A stretch of DNA of 64,000 nucleotides from JAKPQD01 sp029572965 (lineage in GTDB: Bacteria > Bacteroidota > Bacteroidia > Bacteroidales > DTGW01). The position numbers and the translations under genes were made by a program. Positions 27,734 through 36,978 of this stretch are shown piece after piece. The notes under the pieces are model-generated. The model saw only the letters and a list, made by a program, of their open reading frames with translations. It was not told where the DNA came from and made no database searches. The stretch's first letter is position 1. Each line of letters starts with the position of its first letter. The DNA lies in NCBI GenBank assembly GCA_035374585.1, contig DAOSPF010000003.1, positions 1 through 64,000 of the forward strand. Reading direction: 5' to 3'.

Positions 27734-27851
27734 GAAATTTTTATCTTAAAAAATCTTGTATATATGTTAAGATTTTTATTGTTTTGCTTTTTGTATTTTC
27801 AAAAGAATTATAATTTTACATTAATTGACTTTTTACCAATTAAAAGGTAGT

Positions 27852-27859
27852 TAAATTTG
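27852..27859 (+). promoter_or_regulatory. Putative -7 element of the small lipoprotein gene
   Basis: TAAATTTG matches TAnnTTTG; a TTG at 27825-27827 lies 24 bp upstream as a possible -33. The start codon is 36 bp downstream. Confidence 0.45.
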
Positions 27860-27895
27860 CTAAACAAAAGAATACTAATAAATTAAACATCCGAT

Positions 27896-28024
27896 ATGAA
27901 AAAAATTATTTACCTGGGAATAATAGTTGTTATTGCCTTATGTGTAGCCAGTTGCAAAAGTAGTAAAAAATGCCCTGCTTATAGCTTCCAAAAAGCCAAT
28001 ACAGAACAGGTTGTAAAAGCTTAA
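27896..28024 (+). CDS. 42-residue small lipoprotein
   Basis: Starts MKKIIYLGII, with a hydrophobic stretch and lipobox VASC (Cys20), then only 22 mature residues with a second Cys (SSKKCPAYSF). I recognise the KCPAYS pattern from tiny lipoproteins scattered in Bacteroidetes; none has a function I know. It has its own -7 element and a strong terminator at 28045, so it is probably a monocistronic gene. The single free Cys in the mature part could bind metal or form a disulfide. Confidence 0.7.
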   Translation: MKKIIYLGIIVVIALCVASCKSSKKCPAYSFQKANTEQVVKA

Positions 28025-28044
28025 TATTACAGTCGTTTGCAAGG

Positions 28045-28084
28045 AAGTTGTTTTCTGGATAATATCTTGAAAACAACTTTTTTT
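28045..28084. terminator. Bidirectional terminator after the small lipoprotein
   Basis: An 11-bp stem, AAGTTGTTTTC (28045-28055) with GAAAACAACTT (28069-28079), followed by T7. It also covers the end of the minus-strand oxidoreductase gene. Confidence 0.85.
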
Positions 28085-29648
28085 ATGCTTGTTTCAAAAA
28101 ATTTACAACAGCGTTAGCAACATTTTGTCCGTCTATAGCTGATGAGGTTATTCCTCCGGCATAACCAGCGCCCTCGCCACAAGGGAACAAGCCTTTTATC
28201 TGAACATGCTGCATGTTTTCCTGATTACGGGGAATACGAACCGAAGACGATGTACGGGATTCAACTCCAAGAACTACAGCCTCAGCAGTAACAAAGCCAT
28301 GCATAAGATTGTCAAAACGTTTAAAGCCCTCCTTTAATGAACTTCCAACAAAACCAGGAAGCCACATATGCACCGGAGAGGATACACATCCCGGGAAATA
28401 TGATATTTGGGGTAAAGATCCTGAAATTTTACCTTTAATAAAATCAGTCAACCGCTGAGCTGGTGCAGTTTGCTGCCTTCCTCCGTTTTGCCAGGCCATA
28501 TTTTCTAATTGTTCCTGGAAATACAAACCTGCTAAAGGCCCATATTTGGCAAACTCCTTGAGGTCTTCAAGGCGAACTTCTGTAACAATGCCAGAATTAG
28601 CATAAGGTGAGTTACGTTTTGAAGGTGACATGCCATTTACAACCACCTGGGTGTTTGTTGTGGCTGATGGTACAATAAACCCTCCGGGGCACATGCAAAA
28701 CGAAAATACACCCCTGCCATTCGCCTGGCATACTAATGAATAAGAAGCAGCAGGAAGGTTTTCACCTCGCTTCAACCCATGATACTGGATATTGTCAATA
28801 AGCTCCTGCAGATGCTCTACCCTAACCCCTACAGCAAAAGGCTTTGCTTCCAATGCAATATGTTGTTCGTGCAACATCTGGTAAACATCCCTGGCCGAAT
28901 GGCCTGTAGCCAACACTACAGCCTGCGCCTCGACTTTGTCTCCATTATGCAACTGAACACCTTTTATTTCTTCGTCTTCAATAAGTAGTTGTGTTATTTT
29001 TCGTTCAAAATAAAACTCTCCGCCAGCTGCTATTATCGTTTGACGAATGTTTTTGATGATTTCAGGCAACTTATCTGTTCCCAGATGAGGATGGGCCTCG
29101 TACATAATGCTTTCTGGAGCCCCATGCCGAACAAACACGTCCAGGACGTCTTTAATATTGCCGCGTTTAGAAGAACGGGTGTAAAGCTTGCCATCAGAAA
29201 AAGTACCAGCGCCACCTTCGCCAAAGCAATAGTTTGACTCAGCATTAACCTCCTCGTTTCGGCTAATCAGGGCTATATCTTTTTTGCGTTCGCTAACCTC
29301 TTTTCCCCTTTCGAAAATCAAAGGTCGAAAACCATGTTCTATAAGCTTTAAAGCTGCAAATAACCCGGCAGGGCCAGTACCAACAATAATTATCGGTTTG
29401 GCATGATCAACTTTTTTATAAATTTTAGGCTGTATATCCTCTTTAGGCGGCTGTTCATCAATAAAAACAAGGAGTGTATAATTTACCAAAATTGGCCTGC
29501 GACGGGCATCCAACGATTTTTTTTCAATTTTAATATGCTTAATCCGCTCTATATTGATCTGAAGCTGTTCTGCTACGACAGGGCATAAACAATTAAAGCT
29601 ATCATCAGTTTTTTGGGCATTTAATTTTAAGCTAACCTGCTGCTGCAT
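28083..29648 (-). CDS. FAD-dependent oxidoreductase (COG2509-type)
   Basis: 521 residues. A small N-terminal domain (1-80) precedes a Rossmann FAD loop IIIVGTGPAGLFAALKL (about 86-102); CFGEGGAGTFSDGKLYTR and the C-terminal block CGEGAGYAGGITSSAIDG complete the FAD site. This family of uncharacterised FAD-dependent dehydrogenases is widespread; substrate unknown. The start lies 3 bp after the porT stop codon, so it is the last gene of the porT-ubiE-yicC transcript. Confidence 0.88.
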   Translation of the reverse strand: MQQQVSLKLNAQKTDDSFNCLCPVVAEQLQINIERIKHIKIEKKSLDARRRPILVNYTLLVFIDEQPPKEDIQPKIYKKVDHAKPIIIVGTGPAGLFAALKLIEHGFRPLIFERGKEVSERKKDIALISRNEEVNAESNYCFGEGGAGTFSDGKLYTRSSKRGNIKDVLDVFVRHGAPESIMYEAHPHLGTDKLPEIIKNIRQTIIAAGGEFYFERKITQLLIEDEEIKGVQLHNGDKVEAQAVVLATGHSARDVYQMLHEQHIALEAKPFAVGVRVEHLQELIDNIQYHGLKRGENLPAASYSLVCQANGRGVFSFCMCPGGFIVPSATTNTQVVVNGMSPSKRNSPYANSGIVTEVRLEDLKEFAKYGPLAGLYFQEQLENMAWQNGGRQQTAPAQRLTDFIKGKISGSLPQISYFPGCVSSPVHMWLPGFVGSSLKEGFKRFDNLMHGFVTAEAVVLGVESRTSSSVRIPRNQENMQHVQIKGLFPCGEGAGYAGGITSSAIDGQNVANAVVNFLKQA

Positions 29649-29651
29649 GGG

Positions 29652-30386
29652 CTATTCAAAATGAAAAGAAATCATCAGTATATTGGAATTGAGCTTTCGG
29701 ATAGAGTTCACGTAAACAGCATTTTCCTTGATATTCTCATTTGTCTTGTGATTGAGAATATCTGTCAAGCCCAAAGAGAGTTTTATTTCTGTAGAAAATT
29801 TGAAATATTCTAAATAAAAATCCACCCCAAAACCCATTTCTAAATAGAAATCCAGAGGTTTTAACAAAACATAAGGATGCTTATCATCAAATTTTGATTT
29901 TGAAGCTAAGTCGTAACGCACGCTTCCACCGGCAATAAAATAAGGCCTGGTATTGTTCAATCGCATAGCCTTGTATTTGATAAGTATTGGAAGGTCAAGC
30001 ATGCTGGATTCAAGCTTAACTTCTTGCATCTTTGTATCAACCTTATATACTGATTTACCTGAAAAATATTGAAGTGTACGTTGTCCAAAATTAAAACTTG
30101 GCAGGCAGCGCAAATTGAAATATTCGCCTAACCTCAAATCAGAAATCATTCCTACTTGAAACCCCAAGCCTAAGCCAAGCTGATCAGCATAATAATTTTC
30201 ATTTAGCCCATTGTAATTGCGGCCAAAAGTAAAATCCATCACATTGAGGCCCATAGTATAACCAAAGTGCAGAGGTTTGTCATCGTACTCGGGGTTATGT
30301 TTATATTTGCTTTTCTGCCCCCATCCTAAAATCTGACAACAAACCACAAGAATGAAAAATAATATGTATTTTTTATAAGCTTGCAT
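29652..30386 (-). CDS. porT: T9SS protein PorT
   Basis: 244 residues: signal peptide to about residue 23 (ILGWGQ) and an eight-stranded-barrel-like mature part ending FHFE. The motif FGYTMGLNVMDFTF and the position directly after ubiE (15 bp gap) are characteristic of PorT, a component needed for type IX secretion and found beside ubiE in many Bacteroidetes. It supports the secretion of the sorting-domain proteins at 25868, 55755 and 57747. Confidence 0.86.
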   Translation of the reverse strand: MQAYKKYILFFILVVCCQILGWGQKSKYKHNPEYDDKPLHFGYTMGLNVMDFTFGRNYNGLNENYYADQLGLGLGFQVGMISDLRLGEYFNLRCLPSFNFGQRTLQYFSGKSVYKVDTKMQEVKLESSMLDLPILIKYKAMRLNNTRPYFIAGGSVRYDLASKSKFDDKHPYVLLKPLDFYLEMGFGVDFYLEYFKFSTEIKLSLGLTDILNHKTNENIKENAVYVNSIRKLNSNILMISFHFE

Positions 30387-30401
30387 TCAGTTTACAACAT
30401 A

Positions 30402-31124
30402 TTAAATTTTATCGCCAGTATAAAGGTTCACTATGCCAAAAGTCATGCTTTTACAAGTATTTTGAACAAACCCGGCTTTTGTCAGATGTTCAAGAAAAGC
30501 TTTGCCATCAGGGAAACTCTCCACCGACTCAGGCAAATACGTGTAAGCAGCCCTGTCTTTCGAAATAAAACGTCCAATAAACGGCAATATTTTTCGGAAG
30601 TAAAAATAATAGATTTGTTTGACCGGGAAATATTTTGGCTTTGAAAATTCCAACACTACCACTTTTCCTCCGGGTTTAAGCACCCTGTACATCTCCGACA
30701 AGCCTTTATCAAGGTTCTCGAAGTTTCGTACACCAAAAGCAACAGTAATAGCATCAAAATGAGCATCAGGGAACTGAATACCCTCAGAATCTCCTTGTTG
30801 CAACTTTATTCTTTGAGCAAAGCCTTTTTTTTCAATCTTTTCCCGGCCAATACTCAACATATTTTCAGACAAATCAATACCTATAATGTCAAGCTTTGTC
30901 CTTTTAGCCGTTGTAATAGCCAAATCGCCAGTACCTGTAGCAACATCGAGCACTATACCGCTTTTTATATGCTTAATTTTTGAAATAGCCTTTCTGCGCC
31001 AGAAATTGTCAATACCCATCGAAAGAAAATGGTTTAGAAAGTCATAGCGAAATGCAATGTTGTCAAACATCTGCCTTACCTGGCTTTTTTTCGAACCTTG
31101 GGTATCTTTATAAGGTATTACCAT
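30402..31124 (-). CDS. ubiE: Demethylmenaquinone methyltransferase
   Basis: 240 residues, a class I SAM methyltransferase: VLDVATGTGDLAI (SAM loop), GIDLSENML, and the family signature YRVLKPGGKVVVLEFSKP. It carries out the C-methylation of demethylmenaquinone to menaquinone; in Bacteroidetes this is the menaquinone (MenG) reaction. It lies 10 bp after yicC and 15 bp before porT, consistent with one operon. Confidence 0.95.
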   Translation of the reverse strand: MVIPYKDTQGSKKSQVRQMFDNIAFRYDFLNHFLSMGIDNFWRRKAISKIKHIKSGIVLDVATGTGDLAITTAKRTKLDIIGIDLSENMLSIGREKIEKKGFAQRIKLQQGDSEGIQFPDAHFDAITVAFGVRNFENLDKGLSEMYRVLKPGGKVVVLEFSKPKYFPVKQIYYFYFRKILPFIGRFISKDRAAYTYLPESVESFPDGKAFLEHLTKAGFVQNTCKSMTFGIVNLYTGDKI

Positions 31125-31134
31125 GCATTTACGG

Positions 31135-32010
31135 TTATAAAATATTCAGCAGTTGTTCTTTAATCTTCTCCAGCTCATCTTTCATCATCACCACAATGCG
31201 CTGTATGTCGGTATCATTGGCTTTAGAGCCAATGGTATTTATCTCGCGCCCCATTTCCTGGGCAATAAAGCCCAGCTTACGGCCAGCTGCGCTTTCGTTG
31301 GTAATGGTCTGGATAAAAAACTGACAATGGTTGTGCAAACGGACTTTTTCTTCGGTAATATCTATCTTTTCGAGGAAATAAATGATTTCTTGCTCAAAAC
31401 GGTTAGCATCAATACTTGCAGCCGGAATAAACTCATTGAGGTTTTTGCTAAGCCGTTGTTTTATCTTGTCAATGCGCTGTTTTTCAAACTGTTCAATTTT
31501 TTTAATAGCCTCATCAATAGTATTTACGCGTTGTTTAACATCATGCTCCAAGGCAGCACCTTCCTGACGGCGGAATTGGATAAAATCAGCCAAAGCCTCA
31601 TTAATAAGTTTGGTCAGGCTTACCCACTCTTCTTCAATCAGGCCCTGGGCTTCGTTTTTTAACACCTCGGGAAGCCTGATAACAGAAGTATATAGCTGTT
31701 CACCCACAGTAACACCCAATTCCTCAGCCAAATCCTTAAGTTGGCGATAATAATCTTTGACAACATCAGCATTTATGGCGTAATTTGAAGTAGCTACACT
31801 TTGTTCAACCGTTACAGACAGGTCTATCTTACCTCTTTCAATAGCGCGCCCTACAATATTGCGAATTTCAGCCTCTTTTTCGCGATAAAACAAAGGAAGC
31901 TTAAGGTTTATATCAAGCTGTTTGCTGTTGACCGAACGTATTTCAATTGTTACGTTTTTATTGGCAAAAACTCCGGTAGCTTTGCCAAAACCTGTCATGG
32001 ATAATTGCAT
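31135..32010 (-). CDS. yicC: YicC/YloC-family endoribonuclease
   Basis: 291 residues with the family's N-terminal block MTGFGKA (SMTGFGKATG), the EIRSVNSKQLDINLKLP stretch, and a C-terminal DUF1732 region (FFIQTITNESAAGRKLGFIAQEMGREINTIGSKAND). YicC proteins are RNA-degrading enzymes shown in E. coli to affect small-RNA turnover. It heads the yicC-ubiE-porT set; 88 bp separate it from the ABC ATPase gene upstream. Confidence 0.93.
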   Translation of the reverse strand: MQLSMTGFGKATGVFANKNVTIEIRSVNSKQLDINLKLPLFYREKEAEIRNIVGRAIERGKIDLSVTVEQSVATSNYAINADVVKDYYRQLKDLAEELGVTVGEQLYTSVIRLPEVLKNEAQGLIEEEWVSLTKLINEALADFIQFRRQEGAALEHDVKQRVNTIDEAIKKIEQFEKQRIDKIKQRLSKNLNEFIPAASIDANRFEQEIIYFLEKIDITEEKVRLHNHCQFFIQTITNESAAGRKLGFIAQEMGREINTIGSKANDTDIQRIVVMMKDELEKIKEQLLNIL

Positions 32011-32098
32011 GTTTTATTATTTAGTGTTATGGGGTTTGGGGTCAGGAGTCAGGATGTTTCATATTTCACCCCCCAGACTCTTATCCCCAGCCTCCTTT

Positions 32099-32800
32099 TT
32101 AATCCAGTCTTACTTTTTCATTTCTATAATCAGATTCAACAAGCCCGTCGCGCAACCTGACGATGCGATGAGCATGCAGGGCAATGTCTTCCTCATGTGT
32201 AACAAGTATTATCGTATTTCCCCTTTGATGAATATCATTGAAAAGCCTCATGATATCAATAGAAGTCTTGGTATCAAGGTTTCCGGTAGGTTCATCAGCA
32301 AGGATAATGGCCGGATTGTTTATCAAAGCCCTTGCCACAGCCACACGCTGTCTTTGACCACCAGATAATTCGTTAGGTTTATGGTGCATACGCTCGGTCA
32401 ACCCCACCATGTCAATAATCTGTTTAGCTTTTTCAATCCTCTTTTCCTTTTCGACACCGGCATAAACAAGTGGCAACATTACATTTTCCAAAGCATTGTA
32501 TCGTGCCAACAAATTAAATGTTTGGAAAACAAAGCCAATTTCGCGGTTACGAATGGTAGCCAACTCGTTATCATTGAGCTTGCTGACACTCGTACCATTT
32601 AAAATATAATCCCCAGAAGTTGGTACATCCAGACAACCCAGAATGTTCATAAGTGTTGATTTTCCTGAGCCTGAAGGCCCCATGATAGCAACATACTCGT
32701 TTTTATTAATCTCGATATTTACCCCCTGTAATGCAGGAACAACAATCTTTCCTACATAATAATCTTTGCGTAAATCTTTAATACTAATAATACTTTCCAT
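32099..32800 (-). CDS. ABC transporter ATP-binding protein, LolD/MacB type
   Basis: 233 residues with Walker [10 protein letters not shown], signature [15 protein letters not shown], Walker [14 protein letters not shown] and switch His in LVTHEEDIA. The sequence is of the MacB/LolD/FtsE class, which drives extraction or export via MacB-type permeases. No such permease is encoded nearby, so its partner is elsewhere. A thiamine-binding protein gene is 24 bp upstream, on the same strand. Confidence 0.92.
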   Translation of the reverse strand: MESIISIKDLRKDYYVGKIVVPALQGVNIEINKNEYVAIMGPSGSGKSTLMNILGCLDVPTSGDYILNGTSVSKLNDNELATIRNREIGFVFQTFNLLARYNALENVMLPLVYAGVEKEKRIEKAKQIIDMVGLTERMHHKPNELSGGQRQRVAVARALINNPAIILADEPTGNLDTKTSIDIMRLFNDIHQRGNTIILVTHEEDIALHAHRIVRLRDGLVESDYRNEKVRLD

Positions 32801-32824
32801 TGTATTGGGGATTTTTAGGTACTA

Positions 32825-33118
32825 TTATTTGTACTTGTTCATTTTATCGTCAATAGTAACAGCCTTTTGCGATGAAGACTGGATTTTAAGGTAACACATC
32901 ATGTCTTCAGTACCCGCGGCATAACAGGCTGCATGTACCTTTTCTACCAATGTCATCACTTCGGCATAGGTGCCTTCTACAACCGTTTCAAAAGGGCAAA
33001 CCTGATATTTCAGGCCGGAGGTTTTGATAATTTCAATAGCTTTGTCAACAATATCATACGGGTGTTTGTCTTTGCTGCGTGGCAACACCTGAATAGCAGC
33101 ATTAATCTGTTGGTTCAT
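32825..33118 (-). CDS. MTH1187/YkoF-like thiamine-binding protein
   Basis: 97 residues, ferredoxin-like fold of the UPF0045 family: NAAIQVLPRSKDKHPYDIVD at the start and YQVCPFETVVEGTYAEVM in the middle. Members bind thiamine or HMP. Its ATG overlaps the upstream gene's stop by 4 bp (ATGA), indicating coupling. Whether the orphan ABC ATPase downstream is functionally linked is unknown. Confidence 0.85.
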   Translation of the reverse strand: MNQQINAAIQVLPRSKDKHPYDIVDKAIEIIKTSGLKYQVCPFETVVEGTYAEVMTLVEKVHAACYAAGTEDMMCYLKIQSSSQKAVTIDDKMNKYK

Positions 33119-33867
33119 AATTTATCTGTTATATCTTCTTTTTTGTTGGCCACTTGGAGTATTTCATCAAAAGAAAGTATGCGTACATTAGTAACAATGC
33201 AATTTTCGTCAACAAAGTTACCGAATATATTTATTTTATTGATAACGTCGCGCATAAAATGATGTATTGGGCTAACAATTGGTATTAGAAGGATTATTTT
33301 TGCCAAAAACCTTTCAAACTGAATATCTTCTAATTCTGCGTCATAAACTGGCAATCCAAGTTCTACTTCATTTTTAATAGTTTTTTGCTGCCAATCAGTA
33401 AAATCAAGACCTTCTCGATTGAAAAAAGCAATGAAATACCTGAGCTTCCGATCTCTTCCGCCCAGGCCGGTACAAAGAAATATCTGTGGTTGTTCGAGCA
33501 AATCGGACTGAATGTACATTTGGGCTTCCTGTAATGCCATTAATGACCATTGATATAATACAGGATGCTTTTGGGATACAAACTTTTCGATAATACGAAA
33601 TGATTTTACATCTTTGCTATGGGCCAACTGAATGAGAAGAATCTTTTTGATTTCCTCATCTGCACTTTCATCATCAAGCAATTCGACATTTAATTCACCT
33701 TCAGGCAAAGACAATTTCTTGTTCCTGTATTTTTGGGACAGGTCAAAGTACTTTACCTGCAGGTCAACATCTATCCTTTCGTTGATAATATTCACTTCTC
33801 CTTTAAAATCAACAAGCAGTTTTCGTAGATCTTCCAAAGGATCTGTTAATGCACCCGTTTCTTCCAT
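33115..33867 (-). CDS. Unknown soluble protein, coupled to the thiamine-binding protein
   Basis: 250 residues, no signal peptide; acidic N-terminal half with helix-rich pattern, and a central block LFEQPQIFLCTGLGGRDRKLRYFI-like stretch (LCTGLGGRDRKLRYF) that looks conserved. The region after 185 is more hydrophobic (FLAKIILLIPIVSPIHHF). I recall similar unnamed proteins in Bacteroidales but no function. It is first in a three-gene run with the thiamine-binding protein and a LolD-type ATPase. Confidence 0.7.
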   Translation of the reverse strand: MEETGALTDPLEDLRKLLVDFKGEVNIINERIDVDLQVKYFDLSQKYRNKKLSLPEGELNVELLDDESADEEIKKILLIQLAHSKDVKSFRIIEKFVSQKHPVLYQWSLMALQEAQMYIQSDLLEQPQIFLCTGLGGRDRKLRYFIAFFNREGLDFTDWQQKTIKNEVELGLPVYDAELEDIQFERFLAKIILLIPIVSPIHHFMRDVINKINIFGNFVDENCIVTNVRILSFDEILQVANKKEDITDKL

Positions 33868-33940
33868 GAATTTTTTTTAGCAAAAATAAGCTTTAAAAAA
33901 AACTACCAGGTATTTGGAAAGAAAAAGATTTCTATCATTT

Positions 33941-35086
33941 CTATGCCACAGCTTTCTTGTATTTCCTGACAGCTAAAGTCAACATGGCAACAGCATAAAT
34001 GCCCATACAGGATATTTCGAACAAAAGGTCTTTAAAACCTGAACCTTTAAGCAGTATCATGCGGATAACCCTCATAAAATAATACGCCGGATTAAGATGA
34101 TTTACCATTTGTGCCCAATTGGGCATGGTTTCGACGGAAGTAAAAATACCACTCATCATGATACAAATAATCATTACGAAAAACATAATAAACATAGCTT
34201 GTTGCTGGGTTTCAGTAATGGTAGCCACGAAAAGACCAATACTTAATACTATCACCAGATAAATAGCTGCAATGGCAAATAATAAAAATAAGCTACCCTC
34301 AATAGGTATGTCAAAAATCAATTTTCCAATGGTCAATCCTACACCAAGCTCAATAAGGGCAAGAATCCAAAACGGAATAAGCTTTCCGGCTATAAACTGG
34401 TATTTTTTGACAGGGGTAACATTGATTTGCTCGATGGTACCAATTTCTTTTTCCCTGACAAGGTTTAAACCCGCTAAAAACATACCTACAAGCGTAACCA
34501 AAACCACCAAAACCCCGGGTACCATAAAACATTTATAATTCAACTCAGGATTGTACCAAAAACGGTGTTGTATATTCAGTTGTGCCGGAGCAACATTAGT
34601 ACCAGCAACACCTATAGATACTGGTCGGTTGTACCTTCCGCTTTGAATAAGCTCTGCCTGATAATCGGCCATGATAGCCTGAATGTACGAACTGGCAATA
34701 CCGGCCACCATACCGTTGATAGCATTAAAGGTAGCCTGAACTTTTGCCGATGACTCGTTTAAAAGCTGTTTCTCAAAATCGCGGTTGATGCACAAAACCA
34801 CATCTGCCTTGCCATCTTGCATAAGCTGTTGCGCCTGGATAGCAGAAGACATATAATTGTCAATAACGAAGAATTTCGAAGCCAGAAAATGCGAAGCCAA
34901 ACGCCTTGAAGCCATTGAGAGGTCATTGTCCACAATCACCATCCGGATGCTTTTCATTTCCATGGTTGCAGCATTCACCAAAATTAAAAGTTGCACCAAC
35001 GGAATGACAAATATGATAGGCAACATCATTTTGTTGCGAAAAATCTGGGCAAACTCTTTTTTCAGGAATATCAATATTATACGCAT
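33941..35086 (-). CDS. ABC-2 type exporter permease (YbhR-like)
   Basis: 381 residues: one N-terminal membrane segment, a large periplasmic domain (about 45-180), then five membrane segments. The block NLVREKEIGTIEQINVTPV is the conserved ABC-2 coupling region. It pairs with the second permease 11 bp upstream to form the transmembrane part of a YbhFSR-like exporter. Last gene of the operon that starts at 41495. Confidence 0.91.
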   Translation of the reverse strand: MRIILIFLKKEFAQIFRNKMMLPIIFVIPLVQLLILVNAATMEMKSIRMVIVDNDLSMASRRLASHFLASKFFVIDNYMSSAIQAQQLMQDGKADVVLCINRDFEKQLLNESSAKVQATFNAINGMVAGIASSYIQAIMADYQAELIQSGRYNRPVSIGVAGTNVAPAQLNIQHRFWYNPELNYKCFMVPGVLVVLVTLVGMFLAGLNLVREKEIGTIEQINVTPVKKYQFIAGKLIPFWILALIELGVGLTIGKLIFDIPIEGSLFLLFAIAAIYLVIVLSIGLFVATITETQQQAMFIMFFVMIICIMMSGIFTSVETMPNWAQMVNHLNPAYYFMRVIRMILLKGSGFKDLLFEISCMGIYAVAMLTLAVRKYKKAVA

Positions 35087-35097
35087 AACAGCAGTTT

Positions 35098-36201
35098 TTA
35101 CCTCCTAATTTTAAACTTTTTAATAGCCAGCAGGATAAAAAACAAATTCATCGACAGCAGGATCAACGTCTCTTTCCATACCTCTTTCAGGCCATTTCCC
35201 ATCAACATAATATGTTTCAGTATGATAATAAAGTACTTTGGAGGCATTATATTACAAAACCATTGTAAAATGAGCGGCATATTTTCTATAGGAAAAATAA
35301 AACCAGATAACAAGATGGTTGGAAGCATCAATCCCACCGCAGAAACAAACATAGCAACCATTTGGCTATCGGCTATTGTTGAAATAAGTATCCCTAATGA
35401 TAAAGCCAGGGAAATAAACAGAAAACATTCGAAAAATAGGAGAAACAAGCTCCCGGCAACTGGAAGGCCAAACACAGACCATCCTAATACAACAATTACA
35501 AATGCATTGATAAATGAAAGTAATATATATGGAGTAACTTTACCCAAAAGGATTTCAACAGGCCTCACAGGCGAGACCAGCAATACATCCATGCTCCCGT
35601 ATTCTTTTTCTCTTACAATTGAGACAGAAGTCATCAAAGCAGAGATAAGCATCAGGATAAGTGCCATAATACCCGGAACAAAAAAATACACTCCTTTAAG
35701 CTCAGGATTATACGCCATGCGAACCTCAGGAACTATTTGCAACATCCCGGACTTTTGAACATTTTTATCATTTATGTACCCCCGAATTACAGCAGTGGCA
35801 TAAGAAACCGAAAGATTGGCAAAATTGGCATCAGAAGCATCAGCAATAATCTGCACATTGGCTTTGCGATTGCGTTGCAGGTTATAGTCAAACTGCTGTT
35901 CAAACACTATAGCAAGCTTTGCAGCCCCCGATTTAAAAACACTTTCAAGCTGACCATAATTACTAATCCGCTGTTTAACTACAAAATAACATGAAGACTC
36001 AAGCCTGTCAACAATCTGGTTAGTAGTGTAATCATTGGATTGATCCAACACTGCAATTCCAATAGTCTTGATTTCGTTGGTAATAACAAAGCCAAAAAGC
36101 AGCATAAGAGCAACCGGAATACCAAACAAAATGAGCATTGTACGCTTATCGCGCAAAATGTGGTGAAACTCTTTCTTTACCAGACTTAAATATGTCTTCA
36201 T
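35098..36201 (-). CDS. ABC-2 type exporter permease (YbhS-like)
   Basis: 367 residues from ATG 36201 (MKTYLSLVKKEFHHILRDKRTM). The same topology as its neighbour: one membrane segment, periplasmic domain, then five segments, with SIVREKEYGSMDVLLVSPVRP as coupling region. The two permeases are diverged paralogues and probably form a heterodimer. An in-frame TTG 18 bp upstream is a less likely start. Confidence 0.91.
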   Translation of the reverse strand: MKTYLSLVKKEFHHILRDKRTMLILFGIPVALMLLFGFVITNEIKTIGIAVLDQSNDYTTNQIVDRLESSCYFVVKQRISNYGQLESVFKSGAAKLAIVFEQQFDYNLQRNRKANVQIIADASDANFANLSVSYATAVIRGYINDKNVQKSGMLQIVPEVRMAYNPELKGVYFFVPGIMALILMLISALMTSVSIVREKEYGSMDVLLVSPVRPVEILLGKVTPYILLSFINAFVIVVLGWSVFGLPVAGSLFLLFFECFLFISLALSLGILISTIADSQMVAMFVSAVGLMLPTILLSGFIFPIENMPLILQWFCNIMPPKYFIIILKHIMLMGNGLKEVWKETLILLSMNLFFILLAIKKFKIRR

Positions 36202-36231
36202 AATGCTTTTTCTACTCAAATACTTTACTCT

Positions 36232-36879
36232 CTACGAATTCAAAATCGAGCTAACATCACTCATCGTCAACTCATTGAAATTGTTGATTATTTTATCAGC
36301 CTTTACCAGTTTATCAGGCGTGAAAGAGGTTGTAATAGCCACAACCTTCATTCCTGCAGCTTTGGCAGCTTCTATACCTAATACCGAATCTTCAATAACA
36401 AGGCAGTTCTTAGGTTCAATGCCCAGTAATTTTGAAGACTTGAGATAAATTTCAGGATCGGGCTTGCCATGTGTCACCTGCGATTCGTCCACCAAAATAT
36501 CGAAGAAGTTCCTGATATCCAGCTTGTCGAGAACAAAGTCAAGATTTTCAGTAGGTGCAGAGGTTCCAACTGCCAAACGATAATTGTTTTTGCGCAATTC
36601 AAACAACAAGTTCATCAATCCATCAGGAGCAGAAATACTTGACGCAAAAACCTCTCTGTAAAGCGCTTCTTTTTCAATAGCTATCTCGTTAACCCTTTTT
36701 GCATCATTTATACCAAGTAACTTTTCGACAAACACTTTGTTTGTCCCGCCAAATATATCCCTTACCAAAGGAGCCATCTCGGGACGCCCATATTTTTGGC
36801 ACATCATCTGCCATGTTTGATCGTGAACCTTACTGTTATCGACCAACACCCCATCCATATCAAAAATTACTGCTTTCAT
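36232..36879 (-). CDS. HAD-family phosphatase, beta-phosphoglucomutase-like
   Basis: 215 residues with HAD motifs FDMDGVLVDN (I), GTSAPTEN (II), and HGKPDPEIY / VIEDSVLGIEAAKAAGM (III/IV), plus a C1 helical cap. Likely acts on small sugar phosphates or is a phosphoglucomutase-like enzyme. It lies inside the exporter operon between an ATPase gene (88 bp upstream) and a permease gene (30 bp downstream), an unusual position for a metabolic phosphatase. Confidence 0.9.
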   Translation of the reverse strand: MKAVIFDMDGVLVDNSKVHDQTWQMMCQKYGRPEMAPLVRDIFGGTNKVFVEKLLGINDAKRVNEIAIEKEALYREVFASSISAPDGLMNLLFELRKNNYRLAVGTSAPTENLDFVLDKLDIRNFFDILVDESQVTHGKPDPEIYLKSSKLLGIEPKNCLVIEDSVLGIEAAKAAGMKVVAITTSFTPDKLVKADKIINNFNELTMSDVSSILNS

Positions 36880-36959
36880 ATTGAGAGGTTAGTGTTTAGG
36901 GGTTTGTAAATAGTCAATAATAACTCTTTCTTCATATTTGTTGTTGTTTGTGTTTTTTT

Positions 36960-36978
36960 ATTCGTAATTAGTAATTAA
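36960..36978. repeat. ATTCGTAATTAGTAATTAA tract at the end of an ATPase gene
   Basis: Includes the stop codon of the ATPase at 36968. Short member of the same tract family. Confidence 0.4.

Noticed and set aside
33941..36201. Duplicate-gene artefact of two permeases
   Set aside because: The two proteins differ throughout and match the YbhR/YbhS pair expected for this exporter.
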